This document shows, piece by piece, positions 11,201 through 24,250 of a stretch of 64,000 nt of DNA; positions within the stretch are counted from its first letter, which is position 1; every line of letters starts with the position of its first letter. The notes below the pieces were generated by a model. The model saw only the letters and a program-made list of their open reading frames with translations. It was not told the DNA's origin and searched no databases. Origin of the DNA: Calliphora vicina (taxonomy: Eukaryota; Arthropoda; Insecta; Diptera; Calliphoridae). The stretch lies in assembly GCF_958450345.1 (NCBI RefSeq), contig NC_088783.1, forward strand, positions 12,155,701 to 12,219,700, read 5' to 3'. The translations under genes were made by a program, and so were the position numbers.

Positions 11201-13214
11201 TAGCCGGCCACAATCATTTTCCTGCGTATCTGACCATCAAACGACAAATTGAACACCAACTTTAAGGTAACTTGTACAAGATCTGTATGACCACTTTGGA
11301 AGAGTCTTGGTAGTTTTGACACAATATTCAGTTCGCTCATATCATCCTTATTATCGCCCACAATGGATAACTTTTTCAAAAATGTGGTGACCAGCATTAA
11401 AAGATCAATATTTTGACGATCCAAGGCTTTAATCAACATTTTTACAATATTTTTGCGGCGCATCTTCTCCTCCAGTTTGACATTCTCGGCCATGTTGAGC
11501 AGCAAATAGAAGGCCACTCGTAATAGTTGTTCTTGTTTCTTAGCAAACAATTTCAATTGCTTATTAAGACGATCGATTTCTTCTTTTTTAACTTTGGGAT
11601 CGTTGCGATCGAGAGCCTCATTGCTGGTGGCTTTCATGTCACCATTTGTAGAGATACCTGAGTCGGGTGTTTGAGCTCCGGCTGAGAGAGCTTCATGATA
11701 GCTGCTGTTTAGTATTTGACTTTTTATAAGAGACGAAGACATGGAACTGTGAAAACTAGACCAGTTGCCCGATTTAGGGCGTTGTTTTAATTCTGGTATA
11801 CGACGTCTTGGTGGCTCCATCTAAAAGTAGAAGAGAATATTTTATGTATTCATTTGCTATGGGTAAAAATACTTTGCAAACTTACCTCTTTGGGTTTTTC
11901 TTCATTCATGAGATCTAGAAAATCATCAGTACTGTTGTTTAGTTTCTCCTTGCTGGCCTTGGCGGACAAAGGGGCCGAGCCACCAGGATTTTTACGAATA
12001 TCCAATTCGTTACGCATACTCTCGTAACGACGTAATTCGTAATCGATAACATCCATACATAAAGAGCCAATCTAAATTAAAGACAATTATAAAACCTCCT
12101 TGGATACAAAAAAAACTGAATTTGTTGCCACAACCGAATTTTTTAGTTGAATGAATTATTTCGTTATCTGAATTCTTTAGTACTTCAAACGTATCGAATT
12201 CATTACTTTGAGAATTCATTCTTTATAGAATTAATTTCATATTGAATATTCAATTTAAACTATGTCGGTTGTTTCAATTAAATTTTAAATAATTCAATTG
12301 ATTTGCATTGAATTCGGTTGTGGCAAGCAATTAAGTTGTCTCTGTATAACAATCTTACCTTATATTGAACTATAACTGAATGAAATTTCGTATAGGTGGA
12401 GAAACAAAAGAATATATAAATAATATTTGTAGATAAATCTAAACTTTTGCGCCAATCTTCACGCAGAACACGCGACAAAGCACTTAAACAAGATTCTGTA
12501 TGGGTATAAATAAAATATAAACTTTAGCATATTCCAATAAATATTTAAATAATGTACATATGTATTATAAATAACATTTCTCACCATTTTTTTCTAATTC
12601 TTCTAAATTATCGGGATTACGTGCTACTTGTAAGATCATGGCCGAGCCTCGTATGCGTTCGCTCAAATCTTCATACAACAACTCAACATATTCGTCTATA
12701 TAATTAATGGAAACATCTGAGGAATCTGATGATTTCGAATGTGTTGAAGATGACATGCTCGAATTCATGGTGGTATGAGGTCGTGCCGACGACCTATGTG
12801 AGGCTATAGCCGATCGATGATGACCCATATTGTTGTCGTGTGTATCTGGAAAAGTAGCTGGTTTAGTATACATAAATATATGACATTCTCAATCTCTGGT
12901 TATCGTTTTTTTTTGTAAAGATATACTACTTCAAATTAATATAATTTTAGTATGTAAACTGTCAGTAGGTATATCGTCAGGATAAAAAATAACCAGAAAT
13001 TGAGAATATGGGGCTAACTGTTTATATTTTGTTGCTTTTTCAACTTACCTACACCGGCATTATCTTTACGATTTTTTAAATAAAAAATAATTTGTTCTAC
13101 ATCGGCCAACTGTGATTTGTGTATTAAATCACATTTGTCCACCACTTCACGTGCTAGTGCTGCGGGATCTGTTTTAGCGTTTAAAGAACGTAGTCGTATT
13201 ACTTTCTGACAGTT
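8226..13214 (-). CDS. Kap3: Kinesin-associated protein 3 (kinesin-2 accessory subunit), N-terminus not found
   Basis: KAP3 is the armadillo-repeat subunit that joins the two motor chains of heterotrimeric kinesin-2 and links cargo in cilia and axons. Eight exons (high to low): 13214-13049, 12845-12585, 12495-12359, 12071-11886, 11820-11113, 11042-10275, 8703-8447, 8376-8226. All junctions are GT-AG and phases agree, giving 877 codons plus TAA at 8226-8228. Recognised family blocks: NCQKVIRLRSLNAKTDPAAL (residues 1-20), VLREDWRKSLDL and NIIYIFFCFS (~150-175), KKQEQLLRVAFYLLLNMAE (~350), repeated armadillo helices in exons 5-6, and the conserved EKFRNHNSQWLCMVES after residue 743. Residues ~205-340 are a low-complexity Ser/Asn/Lys linker longer than in vertebrate KAP3. 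The tail is acidic and Asn-rich. The first visible exon lacks a start Met; roughly 50-60 N-terminal residues usual in the family must lie further upstream (higher coordinates or outside). Confidence 0.95.
8930..9650 (-). pseudogene. Mariner (irritans-like) transposase relic in Kap3 intron
   Basis: Lies in the 1571-bp intron 8704-10274, in the same orientation as Kap3. ORF 9360-9088 keeps the second catalytic Asp block (IIFHQDNARVLTC) and the mariner signature SPDLAPSEYFLFPKP, in which the third catalytic D of this DD34D family should sit. Further 5', around 9480-9630, is a helix-turn-helix remnant (ASHMAQWL) with stops and frameshifts. The first catalytic Asp region is not readable. Inactive. 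Confidence 0.85.
10011..10085. repeat. ~75-bp repeat in Kap3 intron
   Basis: Inverted match to 6409-6492; it lies upstream of the intronic mariner relic. The intervening 9650-10010 has no recognised content. Confidence 0.55.
12107..12344. mobile_element. MITE in Kap3 intron (CACAGAG family)
   Basis: Inverted ends gaatttgttgccacaaccga and tcggttgtggcaagcaa, flanked by TA on both sides (12105-12106, 12345-12346). It fills most of the intron between exons 3 and 4. Same family as 24723-24918. TA duplications suggest a Tc1/mariner-mobilised MITE. Confidence 0.65.
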
Positions 13215-15246
13215 CTGCAATTAGAGTTGAAAAATAAATCGATAATTAGTTAAATATTTAAAGGTCAAGACCAAAAGTTATTACTAGTACATGTAAATAA
13301 ATAAATAGAAAACAGATGGTTGTGCATAAAAATTGTTCTCAAGAAAAAAACATATCCAAACACGCACATTTAGTGTTTTGTTGTGGACACTGACTGTATT
13401 TATTATTACAATGGAACTAACAACAAAAATAATATAAAAAACATGTAATACCCTACAAAAGGTGTTCGTGTTTTTATTAATTAATCATTATTAAACAAAT
13501 ATGCAAAATACCAGACATTTTGTTACAAATTCTTAAGAGTATTTCCATGAGGCAAGTAAACGTAAACAAAATCATTAAATTGTGATGAGTACTGAAAAGA
13601 AGGTGAATTCGCGAATATCATAGCAATCCATTGGACCCAATTTCGCCAATAATCAAAAAACTGCCTGTGTTTCCACTAGTGAATGGTAAATCGATTAAAA
13701 TTATGGTCGAAAACCGATTAATTCGTGATCGATTATATACTCCGATTTTTATGCTGAAATCGATTTTTGATAACGATTAATCGAAATAGAATTAAAAATC
13801 CGAATTTTTAATATTGCGTTTTTTGCTTTCATTAAAATTTGCAATATATTAATATTCAGCTGACATCGAAAAATATTCACGGAGGACCTCATTTTTTAAT
13901 GCGAAATTTTTTAAAAAGTGCTACGAAATTTTTTCCATAAAATTTTCAAATGTTTGCCGTTACGGTTTATAAAATGAGCACCTCAACATAAAGGAGTTAT
14001 AATACTCTTCCAAAATATGATTTTAATCCGTAAGTATAGCGTATATGTGTCATTTGCTATAGTTCCCAGAAATGCAGGTCGACTGTAAAAATCGAAATGA
14101 AAATGGTTAATCGAAAAGTCGAAAATCGGTCATCAAAAAATTAACTCTGGGCCTTGAATGAACAGATTCCGATCATCAGCATGATTGTAATCATCAGTAT
14201 AAGAAAATAATTGCGGCTATTTCATTATTGTGTATTTTCTCTATGTACCTATAAGGTATTGAGAATAGTTCTAAGATTTATTCACTGAAATCTTAATTCA
14301 GAATTATTTTTGTTTTTTGATTTAGACCTATTTAATATTTGGTAAAGTTTCCATTGTATTGCCAACCATTTGTATTGGTTTAGGACCAATATTTCGATGT
14401 GTTACAAATGGAATGACGAAATCAATATACTCCCCTTCATTTTAATAATATGTATACATATTTATTTGAAGAGCAGTAAATGTTATTATTAGCCATATTC
14501 TTATTAAATATTAAAGAATATCGATTTTCAATTGTCACCATTAGTTATTGTCTCAATAATTATTGTCGCATAGTGTTGCCAATTTAGCCTTTATGAAGCT
14601 AAATTTAGCCAGTAAAAAATTAATTTAGCCATGAAGAATTGGTAATACTGCACGTATGTATGTGATTATCAGGACAGTTTCTTATTATTATGTACAAAGG
14701 AAACCTTGACTCACTGCTGATAAAAGGAATGAATGGTTAATGGTCAAAGTTATGTAAATTAAGAAAATGTGATTATAAATACATTCATGTCATGAAAGGG
14801 TTATTAAAAATAACTTATTTTAAATATTATAGTTGTTAGAATGATTAAATTAGGATTCCTAATCGAGTCCATTTTCCCGGGAATATTTTTTTAGAAATTC
14901 CCGCGAAATTTTTGTCGGGAAATTTCGATAATTACTCTACAGGTTTTCTTCATAAATTTGCAGTATTATTTCTACACAGATAAATAGGATTCGTTGTGAA
15001 TTGTTTGCCAAACGAATAATTCGATTATATCCATATATTTTTCGATACTATCAGTTGACACAGAAGAACTACGATTTATGTAATTTGTCACTCCAACTAA
15101 AATTTGTCAGCCCTAATAAAAAAATTGGATCATTCATTTATCAAAACTATTTTCTCTGTGAAACAAAAGCAGGAAAATGTTTATTTAAAACATGGAAAAT
15201 ATATTGCGTACTTAACGACTTAATATCTCTCAAATCGTTTAATAAC
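13215..15246. other. Kap3 upstream intron or intergenic DNA
   Basis: No exon matching the missing Kap3 N-terminus was found. From about 13690 to 14150 there is a cluster of CGATTA/TAATCG motifs and cgaaaaccg-like words, probably a decayed repeat, but no inverted ends could be matched. Otherwise simple AT-rich DNA. Confidence 0.4.
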
Positions 15247-16076
15247 AGGCCTATATTCAAAACCCTCTATCTTAAAAAACACAACATTTCAGGAGAGCCA
15301 AAAAACTGTTAAAATTCGGTATTCTACAATATTTTTTTAAAGCAAATACTGAATCTCACATATAATTGGTTTTTTAAAATTTTGCATTATTGGGGACTTT
15401 ATGATAGATATAGGGGTTTTCTTCTCAAACAAAAATTAACAAAAAACTATACATATTAAACAAAACCTTGTAGAAAAAAATATTTGTTTTTGCTTTTCAA
15501 GTTTTTTGAGTTTGATTGGTGTAAATTATCGTAAAATCATGATACAACAATATAAGGTACACCCAGTAGAAAATAAATTCTCAATTATACAATTCTTGTA
15601 ACGTCAAACAAAAGAAAATATAAAAAAATTCAAAATCAAAGTTTGACGTTATAGGGCTAAATATTGAAAACTCTCCCTAGTGATTCTACCTTCTACAATT
15701 ATTGTATCATGCGTAAAATAATGTTGTTTTTCCAAAAACAAAAAGTTCAGATATTTTCATAGCAATTCAATTCAGAATCGGTATTCCCTATTTTGATAAA
15801 TGATTGAAAAATGATGTTCAGCATGCAAAAATTTGTAAGAAAACATGAATTTCAAGAAGATATTACATATTCCAAAAAAATATTTGAAAATTAATTATTT
15901 GAAAAGATAGAGTTTTGCATTCGGAAAAAATTAATTGTATTTTATAGAGAAATAACAAAAATGCAAATAAAACAACAAAAAAATAAGTTTTTTATGAAAT
16001 TCACACCATATATGAGGGCTGTTGTATTGAACATTTTATCATCAAAAATCAAAGATAGGGGTTTTGAATATAGGCC
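15247..16076. repeat. Inverted-repeat region
   Basis: The block at 15247-15273 (aggcctatattcaaaaccc) recurs inverted at 16052-16076. Inside, a smaller element at 15538-15711 has ends catgatacaa and attgtatcatg, plus inner aacgtcaaac/gtttgacgtt. No coding content. Confidence 0.5.
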
Positions 16077-17989
16077 CTCGATATACATTATAAAATTGTG
16101 ACCGATTATTTGAAACATTTTACTTGTTACCCTTACAATGAGGTCATTACTACTTTGAGTCACTATCTTGATGTCTATAAAATAACTAGTTTCATGTAAC
16201 GATTATAATAAAAAGCAGATTCTCATTGGTTAACGGTAACGGGCGAGGAGACTGTTCGGTAACTGGAAACGATATATCGAAGTTCAAGGCAAGTCTTGGG
16301 TCTTACTACTTATGCGTAAAATTGTCTTAACTAAATGAGAATTATATGGGTTCTTTGTACGATACTCCAATTAATTGTGATGGTTTTTAGTAGTCATTAC
16401 AAAGTAAGTTAATCGGTAATGACATATCGCTACCAAGTCCTTTCTGCTATTTTATAATGGAAATCGAGGTCATTTACACAAAGAAATGTCTATCAATATA
16501 TTGTTTCAAAACCTAATAGTTACATACATACATACGTAAAGTTTATTTACATTCCATTACAATACAAATACATTTTCAGAATTGATTTTAAGTTTAAATA
16601 TTAATTTTCATAACACTAATACTGTTGCTGGCAAATTTCATTTGCTGCATAAACAATTTATTTAATATTTCTTTTTCATTCCGTCATTTAAAACATTTGT
16701 TGTTGTTTGAAATTAACATATTCTTCTGCCAGATAAACCCTTTTTTCCTGTTGTTTTTGTTGCTATAACGACCATTTGTTGCCACCAAACATTTAAAGAA
16801 GAACTTTAAAAGGGAATCACCTAAAATGTCATTGGCTTTTTAAGACACGAAGAGACGAAAACAACAACAACAACAACAAATACAACAATAAATAGAAAAA
16901 AAGAAGAAGCAAGCCAATGAATGAATGTACTTTTAAAGTGCTTGGAAGACCATGGTGTGTTTTTTATGACAATTGTTGTTGTTGTTTTTTACAACATTTG
17001 CATAATACAAATAGAACTATTTTTTTAAGTCTAAAATAATCATAATAAAAAACATACATACCTACATACACACATTATACAATAATAAAAATACGGATAT
17101 AACACCAAACACAGACAACAATATAAGAAACCGACAGACAGAAAAACGGTCGGACGGACGGACAGACAATTTTTTCAATACGATGTCTGCGATAATGTTG
17201 ATAATACACGTAGTTGACAAAAGAAATTAAATACATAATCGTACAACAAAAGAAATAAACAAATAGAAATCTACTAGTTTTTGTTTCTTTTATACGGAGG
17301 CACTAACAAAAGAAATTGACATTTTATAAATCTTTGGTTAAAGGACTAACATTTTGGAGAAATTACTGTTTTATTAGATGTATGTATGTACTATGTGTTT
17401 TCGATCATTTCGATCTAGTATACACCCACAGGTAATTGTAGTAATTGCAGTAGACTTTTGTCGGGAATGTCCTTTATATTCTTTACTGGTTGGTTTTGGA
17501 ATTGGTCGCCTATATTAAATTTCTGAAAATTAATCGAATCCTTTACCGATCGAAATTCAGCAATGTGATGTTCTAAAGAAGAATAGATCCACTTAATACA
17601 AATTAAGGTGCTTAACATTTCTGGGGCCAAATTACCGCATTCGATATCTAGTAAATCTGATCGTAATTTCCTTATTTGAGATTATGGCATTCGATATCGA
17701 CTCAGAAATTTAGTACATTTTATTATAATTTCAATATCAAACTCAATTTTCTATATGATTGGGCATTCGATCACGAATGCGGAGATTCGGCACAAAATTT
17801 TAAAAGTTCTCTTACAAAACGAAATACGAATTCTTTCCAGATTAGTTGGATCGAATTTTCCCATTATCAATAGCCAACATTTTAGGGACAATTTAATCTC
17901 AAGGTCCTTTTTTCTAGGCCAAGTCGTGCCTTCAACAGACATACGTACCGATATACATAGGTAGATCGTATTGCAATTTCAATCCAAGT
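16077..17989. other. Non-coding DNA with simple repeats
   Basis: CAA/TTG-rich runs (16860-16990), tacata-type runs and a short ggacgg run near 17150. ORFs near 17400-17960 overlap on both strands and are not recognisable; 17400-17960 may be further decayed transposon belonging to the Tc1 relic next to it. Confidence 0.4.
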
Positions 17990-18250
17990 TTATAATTGGA
18001 TTGAAACACTCGGTTACAAACCTAGGGATGAGTTTGAGATTATAATCGTGCAGACATCTCCAATTTAGGGCAATATTTTCCTCTGCGAATGGATACATAA
18101 CATCATTGAAAATAGATATGTATCCAATTCCAGTCACAGTTTCTCTTATGATATGAAAAACAGCCCCACACCATAAAAAGTTTCCACCGGCAAACTTGAC
18201 TGTCTTATTTCTGTACTTGTGGTCCAGTATCTTTCCCTTCGGTGGTCTTA
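17990..18250 (-). pseudogene. Tc1-like transposase relic, central part
   Basis: On the minus strand the frames read RPPKGKDTGPQ, then FMVWGCFSYH, the strongly conserved Tc1 core block, then a decayed INDVMYPFAEENIA stretch. The catalytic positions cannot be followed because of frameshifts and stops. Confidence 0.7.
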
Positions 18251-19435
18251 CAAAATTTCTTAAATTTACTAAATTTCTTAAACTCGCTTGCTACTTATTC
18301 AATTATTTTATCTTGGAATAGTTTTACTAGGTCTTCCTTCCATTGTGAAATATTAGGACATTATGACAATATGACATGATAAGAGACCTTGTGAATTGAC
18401 CAATTATCTTAACAATTCCAATAAAGCGTTCACAGCTCGAATTATTACGTTGTCTTAATTCCTTAGATCTGTAAAAGTATTGACTTTATTCCTTTAAGAA
18501 TTCATTCTTTATAGAATTAAGTCCTTGTTGAATCATTCAAGTTTACCAAATAGCTATAAAATTGTTCTTTAATTCAAATCTATTACAAAAAGTCCTTAAA
18601 CAATTTTTTCAATTTATGTACATATTTTGCTAAACAAAAACCAAACTGAATCAAGGAAAAATATTTTTATTCAATTCAATTTGTATTAGATTGAATTAAC
18701 AAATATTTAATCATTCAAAGGTTGAATGAATTCAGCTATGAATTAATTCAACAATGAATGAATTCCATTTAAATAAAAGTCTTAGCATGAAGCTAATGAA
18801 TTAAATTTTGTGAATGACTGCAATTTTTTAATTCCGAATTAAGAATTTAGTTAATTAATTCGAAAGTCTAATTGTCAATCACTATTTCGATGTTTTACAT
18901 GTTTTGTTGCCTTTTTACTTTTTTTTTTGTAGAAAAGAGCAAATAATAGAGGCAAAGGGCAGAAATGTCAGGCAACATTTTTAACTGAAAAGAAAAGGCT
19001 TTTAGATTTAGTCTATGCATTTGTTTTCACATTTTTATCAGTCCCTCCATATCAAAAGAAATAAAGTATATACAACTTAATCGTACATTTGTTATAAAAT
19101 AATAAATGCGAGTAATAAAATAAAACTGCATGTTATTGTATCTTAAGTGTTGCGTGTTGAATACATATTTATTCAACATTTATGCTATTTATAACAAAAA
19201 AAAATAATTACATATTTACGTATAATATTCTACTTATGCATATGCAATGCTTTGTTGTTGCCAATTAAATTTGTTTATCACTTTTGTAACTTAAACAATA
19301 AAAAAAAATGTTCGCTATGACGATTAAAGTGACATTAAGAAAAACCCAAAATTTAAAAGTTTTGAATTTGACACAACATAAATAAATATGTAAACTTGGA
19401 ATTTTGGGAGGAAAAACAATATTAAATTTTAACGG
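18251..19435. other. AT-rich DNA, GAATTCA-rich decayed repeat
   Basis: Around 18480-18860 there are many GAATTCA and TTCAATT words; the phrase gaattcattctttatagaat also occurs inside the MITE at 12107-12344, so this may be an old related copy. Nothing else is recognised. Confidence 0.35.
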
Positions 19436-20055
19436 TGTAGATGGTTTTAAAATTCTCGGCTCTTAACTGAAAGACCCAAACTGCTCCTGTTAACAGGAAT
19501 CTGCAAGTTGATCATTTAGTTTGTGTTTGACAGCCATTGATGGCAGACTACCGCGTGACTTGAGGATAAATTGGAAAAAGGTGAATTTCGTCTGCTCATT
19601 AAGCATTATTTTGCAGAAAAAAACCATCATCGGAATTTGTGGAGATACATATATAAATTAAACATTTATGACCGATGAACTTTACATGGACAGCCAGCCA
19701 GCCAGTCAGACGGACATCGTTTAATCGACTCAGAAAGTGATTCTAAGTCGATCGGTATACTTTAAGGTGGGTGTTAGACTAATATTTTTGAGCGTTACAA
19801 ACATCTGCACAAACGCATTATACCCTCCCCACTATGGTGGTGTAGGGTATAAAAATGGTTTACCAAATTTCGTTGTGCCCGTACAAGCACGGAAGATGCC
19901 GAACGTTCTGGACGTCCAGTTGAGGTTGGCCTATCGATGATTGAAATTGCGAGAGATTGTGAAAGCCATAGGCATCTCACATGGCTCAGTGGTTTAAATT
20001 TTGAATGATCACTTGGGTATGAGAAAGCTTTCAGCAAGATGGCTGCTGCGTTTGC
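19436..20055 (+). pseudogene. Mariner (irritans-like) relic, 5' half
   Basis: Shares a 5' leader with the copies at 22589-23352, 26083-26503 and 61018-61960 (tgacagccattgat, gacttgagga, gaatttcgtctgctcattaa). N-terminal transposase words are visible (GRPVEVGLSMIEIARDC-like, then the SHGSV helix region). It is broken by stops and by the insertion at 19632-19852. The catalytic domain is absent. Confidence 0.75.
19632..19852 (-). mobile_element. Second mini-me/Helitron-like family, nested in mariner
   Basis: Ends with ataccctccccac and gtgtagggtata and contains atcgactcagaaagtgattc and tcgatcggtatactttaagg. It differs from the main family but has the same layout (gacggacat block, terminal accc/gggt dyad). 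It replaces the mariner sequence between aaaccatca and tggtttac. Confidence 0.6.
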
Positions 20056-20089
20056 TCACACTCACTCAGCAAAAAGTATTTTATCCAAT

Positions 20090-20390
20090 AGTACCAATAA
20101 ATAATCATTAATTTTAAACTCTTATTTCGGTCAAAATGGACAGCGAAAAAAATTACGTGAAAAAATAATTAAAACTTTTCAACAAACTCCAATATGGACT
20201 ATCAAAAAAAAAATAGCAAAATATCAACTGTCCAGAAAGGTATTGGACTCTTGTAAAAAAAAAAGAATAAAAGAATACAGGAAAGGTATTCCAGGACATG
20301 TCCGATTTTAAGCGTAAGTGGACCACTATAAAATCTTGAATGGGAGGATTTCCAGAAAAAGTGGATAAATTTATAAATACAGTGGAATAT
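20090..20390 (+). pseudogene. Tc1/mariner-superfamily transposase relic, N- and C-terminal pieces
   Basis: The first part reads NGQRKKLREKIIKTFQQTPI, a possible helix-turn-helix start. After a deletion comes SDFKRKWTTIKS, a stop, then GGFPEKVDKF, which resembles the C-terminal end of insect transposases carrying an MDDETYV motif. The middle (the catalytic domain) is missing. Probably the same family as 34700-35140. Confidence 0.5.
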
Positions 20391-22392
20391 GCCAATATTT
20401 TAATGTTTAATGACTTTGTACAATATCTTATATATAAATAGGCCACACAATTTTTTGGGGTACACTTTTAAGTTTGTTATTGTCCACCAATATTGATGTA
20501 AAATATATATGGTTTAAAATGTTATTTTCTCTAGATGTGCACAATATAATTTTCTTTAAAAAATTCTTTCCATAAAAGTGGTAAAAAGCGTTTTAAAGGT
20601 GGTCGACTTTTCGACTACCAGGCGATCCTAGTTTAAATAAATTTACGTATTTTTATTCTCTTTACGTATACTTTATTCTTAATTGCACGATTTCTAGTAA
20701 AAACCACAAAAGAGGCTTTAAGTACTTTTTTGTGGTTTTAGTAGATGATATTGCCGAACCACAGACAATAAACACTTTATCTGCCTCAGCAGACATGGTA
20801 GTAATGAAATTTAAAATTTATTTTTTTTATTATGGAAAAAAATTATATTGGTTTTTATTGAAATTTACCAAAACTGGAAAATCAATGTAAATTTGTTTGT
20901 TTGTATATTATGTATTCAATTTCCGCACGCAAACATATTTGCATTCGGAAGAAGAAAAAAATACAATGTATTCCTTTATCAAGATTGTTTTGAAATTCTT
21001 TTAAATACGAGTATTCTGGTATGTACATAAGTATTTACTTATATATGTATATTTGGGCTAGTCACAGATGATTTTAAACGAAAATGGTTATGGTAACCCT
21101 TTTCATTAGGGATTTGTAATTTGTATTTATTTTACAGTCTTTCGCTTGCTATTTGTTTGTGTGTTATAATATTTAATATTGTAATAAAAAGAAAGACATT
21201 TTAATGCCGGCTACCCGCATGCACAGTCAGTCAGTCACTCGTACAAATTTAAATGTTTTGAAAACATAATCACAATCATCAGTGCACAGTGCATCCCCCC
21301 GGGTGAGCCAACATGAATCTCAACTTAGAAAACACTCCACATATTAAAATATTATTGTCTGAAGTACATTTATACGGTATTAAAGCATGCATGTTTTCAT
21401 TAGTTTGTAAGAATTTATTATTTGTTCTAGTTTTTTTATTTGTAGCTTCTTTTTAATAAATCACAAGTGTCATTTCTTTTAATTTAAGTTTTATTCATAT
21501 GGTGATGATTTGCTTTTATGTGTATTTAAAAAAAATATATTTTTTTCGTGACGTTCAGATTTTAATAAGTTTTTTTTTATAGTAAAGAGCACTTTTAAAG
21601 TTGTGAATTGATTTTTTACAAAAATTATGGTTTTATGTGGGAGTTTTTTATGATTTTTTTTATATTTCATAGCAAAATCTACGGAAGTAAATCCAAATAT
21701 GAAATTTATGAGTAGTTATAATTATTTGTGATTTTTTTTTTTTACAAAAATTATAGTGAAAATAAAAACATTAAATGGTTGATGTCAAAATGCCCACATG
21801 TCTTAAATGTAATATTTTATATTCTTTTATCAATAAATATAAAATAGTGTAAATAAAAATGGTAACGTATACTTTTCTCAATAACTAATGTATGACTATT
21901 CTGCCAGTAACATTCCTTAAGCGAAATATATTTCAGATATATTTTTCAAAATCGGTAAAATTAAAAAAAAACAATTATTTTTTTGATTTGTTAATTATAT
22001 TCTTTTAAATTAAGTTATTAAACTATAACAAAAAAGTCGAGCCAGATTTATAAAATTATTTTTACAAATTGTATTTTCTCCCGGATCATGCGTGCGTATG
22101 AGTAATATTGATCAGTAGACATTGGTACAAATTAAATATGCAGCAAAAACTGTTTCTAAACGTCATACACACGGACCCCTGAGAAGTTATTTTTGGGAAT
22201 TTCTTAATCAATAATATAAATTTGGAAATTAGTTCTCAAAGTGTTAGCCGCAGGACAATGATGCTGATATTGATTCTTTAAACGATTGACTCTTAATTGG
22301 TTCAATGCATTGTCGCTATGAAGCAGTAATAAAAAACAGGGATATCCTATAAGATACTGAGTCAGATAATTTTTGTAAAAATGAAACCTACT
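20391..22392. other. Non-coding AT-rich DNA
   Basis: No recognisable ORF. A short dyad gtggtcgacttttcgaccac-like motif near 20605 and a GTCAGTCAGTCA run near 21223 are the only marks. Confidence 0.4.
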
Positions 22393-22588
22393 CGCACAGA
22401 AAAAATATAGTTGCACATGTTTACTGTAACCATTTCAACATTTTTACAAGTTTTTTCAACAATATTATAGTCACAGTAACTATTTATATGATTGTGGTAA
22501 CCATAAAATGGTTAAATTACGATTCACATGATTGTGGCAATCATATATATAGTTGCAGTTAACAAGTATATGTTTGTGACAACCATCT
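22393..22588. mobile_element. Half copy of palindromic GGTTACTGTAACC MITE
   Basis: Matches the left arm of 39053-39539 (cagaaaaaatatagttg, ttactgtaaccatttcaa, gtttgtgacaaccat) and stops at the mariner relic. The other arm is missing. Confidence 0.75.
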
Positions 22589-23352
22589 CGTTCCGCCAAG
22601 ACATTTCTTCAGGTGTGAAAACAAGAAATATTCACTTGGGGCTAAATCCGGTGAATAGGGCGGAAGAGGAAGCATTTCCTCTTGTACAACCGACCTATGG
22701 CATCCACAATCTCTCGCACTATCAATTTTCGATCCACCAAAACCATTTTTTTCATTGTCTCGGTTAAAGCGACCTAATGTTGGCGTCCAGAACATTCGGC
22801 ATTTTCCGTGCTTGTAGGGCCTCAACGAAATTCAGTAAACCACTTTTTTACCATTGAAATTGATGGTGCAGAGTTCTCATAGTATTTATTAAGCTTAAAA
22901 AGACGTAACCACTAAATAAAATATATTTGAATTCTTTTATTTATTTCAAATAACTTATTTTACTTTTGAAGATTCAAAACAAACAATTAATTTTATTTGA
23001 TACAGTTTGATCTAACATAACACTTGTAAGAGTAAACACGTCAAACAAATTTGTTCTAAAAAGTGGTTACGCTTTTTAGAGCAAATATTTGCCATGTGTA
23101 ACCCTACCTTTATCCTTTATTTGAGTGTTGGTTTTTTGTCCGCAAAAAATAATGCAGACGAAATTCACTTTTTTCCAATTTCTCCTCAAGTCACGAGGTC
23201 GTCTGCTATCTATCAATGGCTGTCAAACACAAACTAAATCACGAAGCTTGTTCAAATTTTGATAGGAGTAAACTGACAGATGCCTGTTGACAGGAGCAGT
23301 GTTGTCTTTTCAGTTTTGAGCCGGTAAAATAAAAAAGTCGCGGACTTATTAA
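22589..23352 (-). pseudogene. Mariner (irritans-like) relic with nested insertion
   Basis: Reverse orientation. The right end ggacttattaa matches the start of the 61-kb copy. The leader and N-terminal region (cgaaattcac, ctcaagtcac) lie at 23150-23340. At 22610-22680 is the C-terminal block YSPDLAPSEYFLF. The middle is deleted and the copy is interrupted at 22892-23081. Confidence 0.8.
22892..23081. mobile_element. Short TIR insertion in mariner relic
   Basis: Ends aaaaagacgtaaccact and agtggttacgctttt are inverted relative to each other. It separates two mariner segments that are adjacent in the 26-kb copy. Confidence 0.5.
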
Positions 23353-23999
23353 TTATTGTATGAAAGCAGAACAGAAGGAGTAGAACAGAGCAGTGGTTGG
23401 TATAAAGAGAACGTGGAACACGAATTATAATAATATGATAAGCAATTTCTATCTCTGTTGCTATCTGATAATTTTAATGAACTTTGTTAACATTCATGTT
23501 GTTTACAAGTTAATAGCCGAATAACCCTGGTGGCTATCAGTGCCGATCACTGATATTGAGCAATATTGTCAGATCTTCGATATTAAAAAAATTAAATTTA
23601 AAAACAAAATCAAAAACAATATGAAAAGTGGAAATTTCAAAATAGCTGCATTTTTTATAAATAAAATTTAAAATATTCTCCATTTAAAAAATCCTTCAAA
23701 GCTAAAATGTGTTTTTTTTCCAAATAATAAAACAATTTTCTTAATAATTTAATTTAATTTTTTTTTAAATTGCAATAACATTTTGCAAAGAGTTCACAGC
23801 AAATAGTCTTATGCCTTAAAATGTTCGTTCTACTCCATTAAATTACAACAATTTGTTCATCATCATAAAAATTATGTCAATTACAAATTGAGTTTTTGCG
23901 TTATATTGTACTCGTTTATATGAAAAGGGTGTTTTATTAAGAGATTTTTAGGATTTTGGTACTAAATTTTAATATTTTACAAAAAAAAAAAATAAAATG
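23353..23999. other. Non-coding DNA
   Basis: No recognised element or ORF. Confidence 0.4.
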
Positions 24000-24250
24000 T
24001 TTTACTCTAGCGTTTGTGTGAAATGGTTGACTTATATTCCCGTTGTGAAGAAATGAGAGTCCTCGTACATAGCTCTGATGATTGGAGTTATTTTCTGGGG
24101 TACTCATTTTGTTCTCAATGCTTTCCATATAGCAGACCGTCTGATGGTATCGAAGGCTTTATTGGAATGTCAAACCGAAGAATTTCAGCTGGTATTCCAT
24201 ATTCGCCTGCTGCCCAGTTATTTATTAAATCTGAAATCTTCTAATCTACA
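24000..24250 (-). pseudogene. Non-LTR retrotransposon reverse transcriptase relic
   Basis: Minus-strand frames give NNWAAGEYGIPAEIL (the AAGxDGIPAE block ahead of RT motif 1), then, after an internal deletion, KAFDTIRRSAIWKALRTK with stop and VPQKITPIIRAMYEDS, the motif A region with the first catalytic Asp. This arrangement is typical of RTE/Jockey-like LINEs. The YADD box is absent. Two in-frame stops remain in the second part. Confidence 0.8.

Noticed and set aside
12010..12219. 69-codon minus ORF between Kap3 exons
   Set aside because: It lies in the intron formed mostly by a TA-flanked MITE; exon phases fit perfectly without it.
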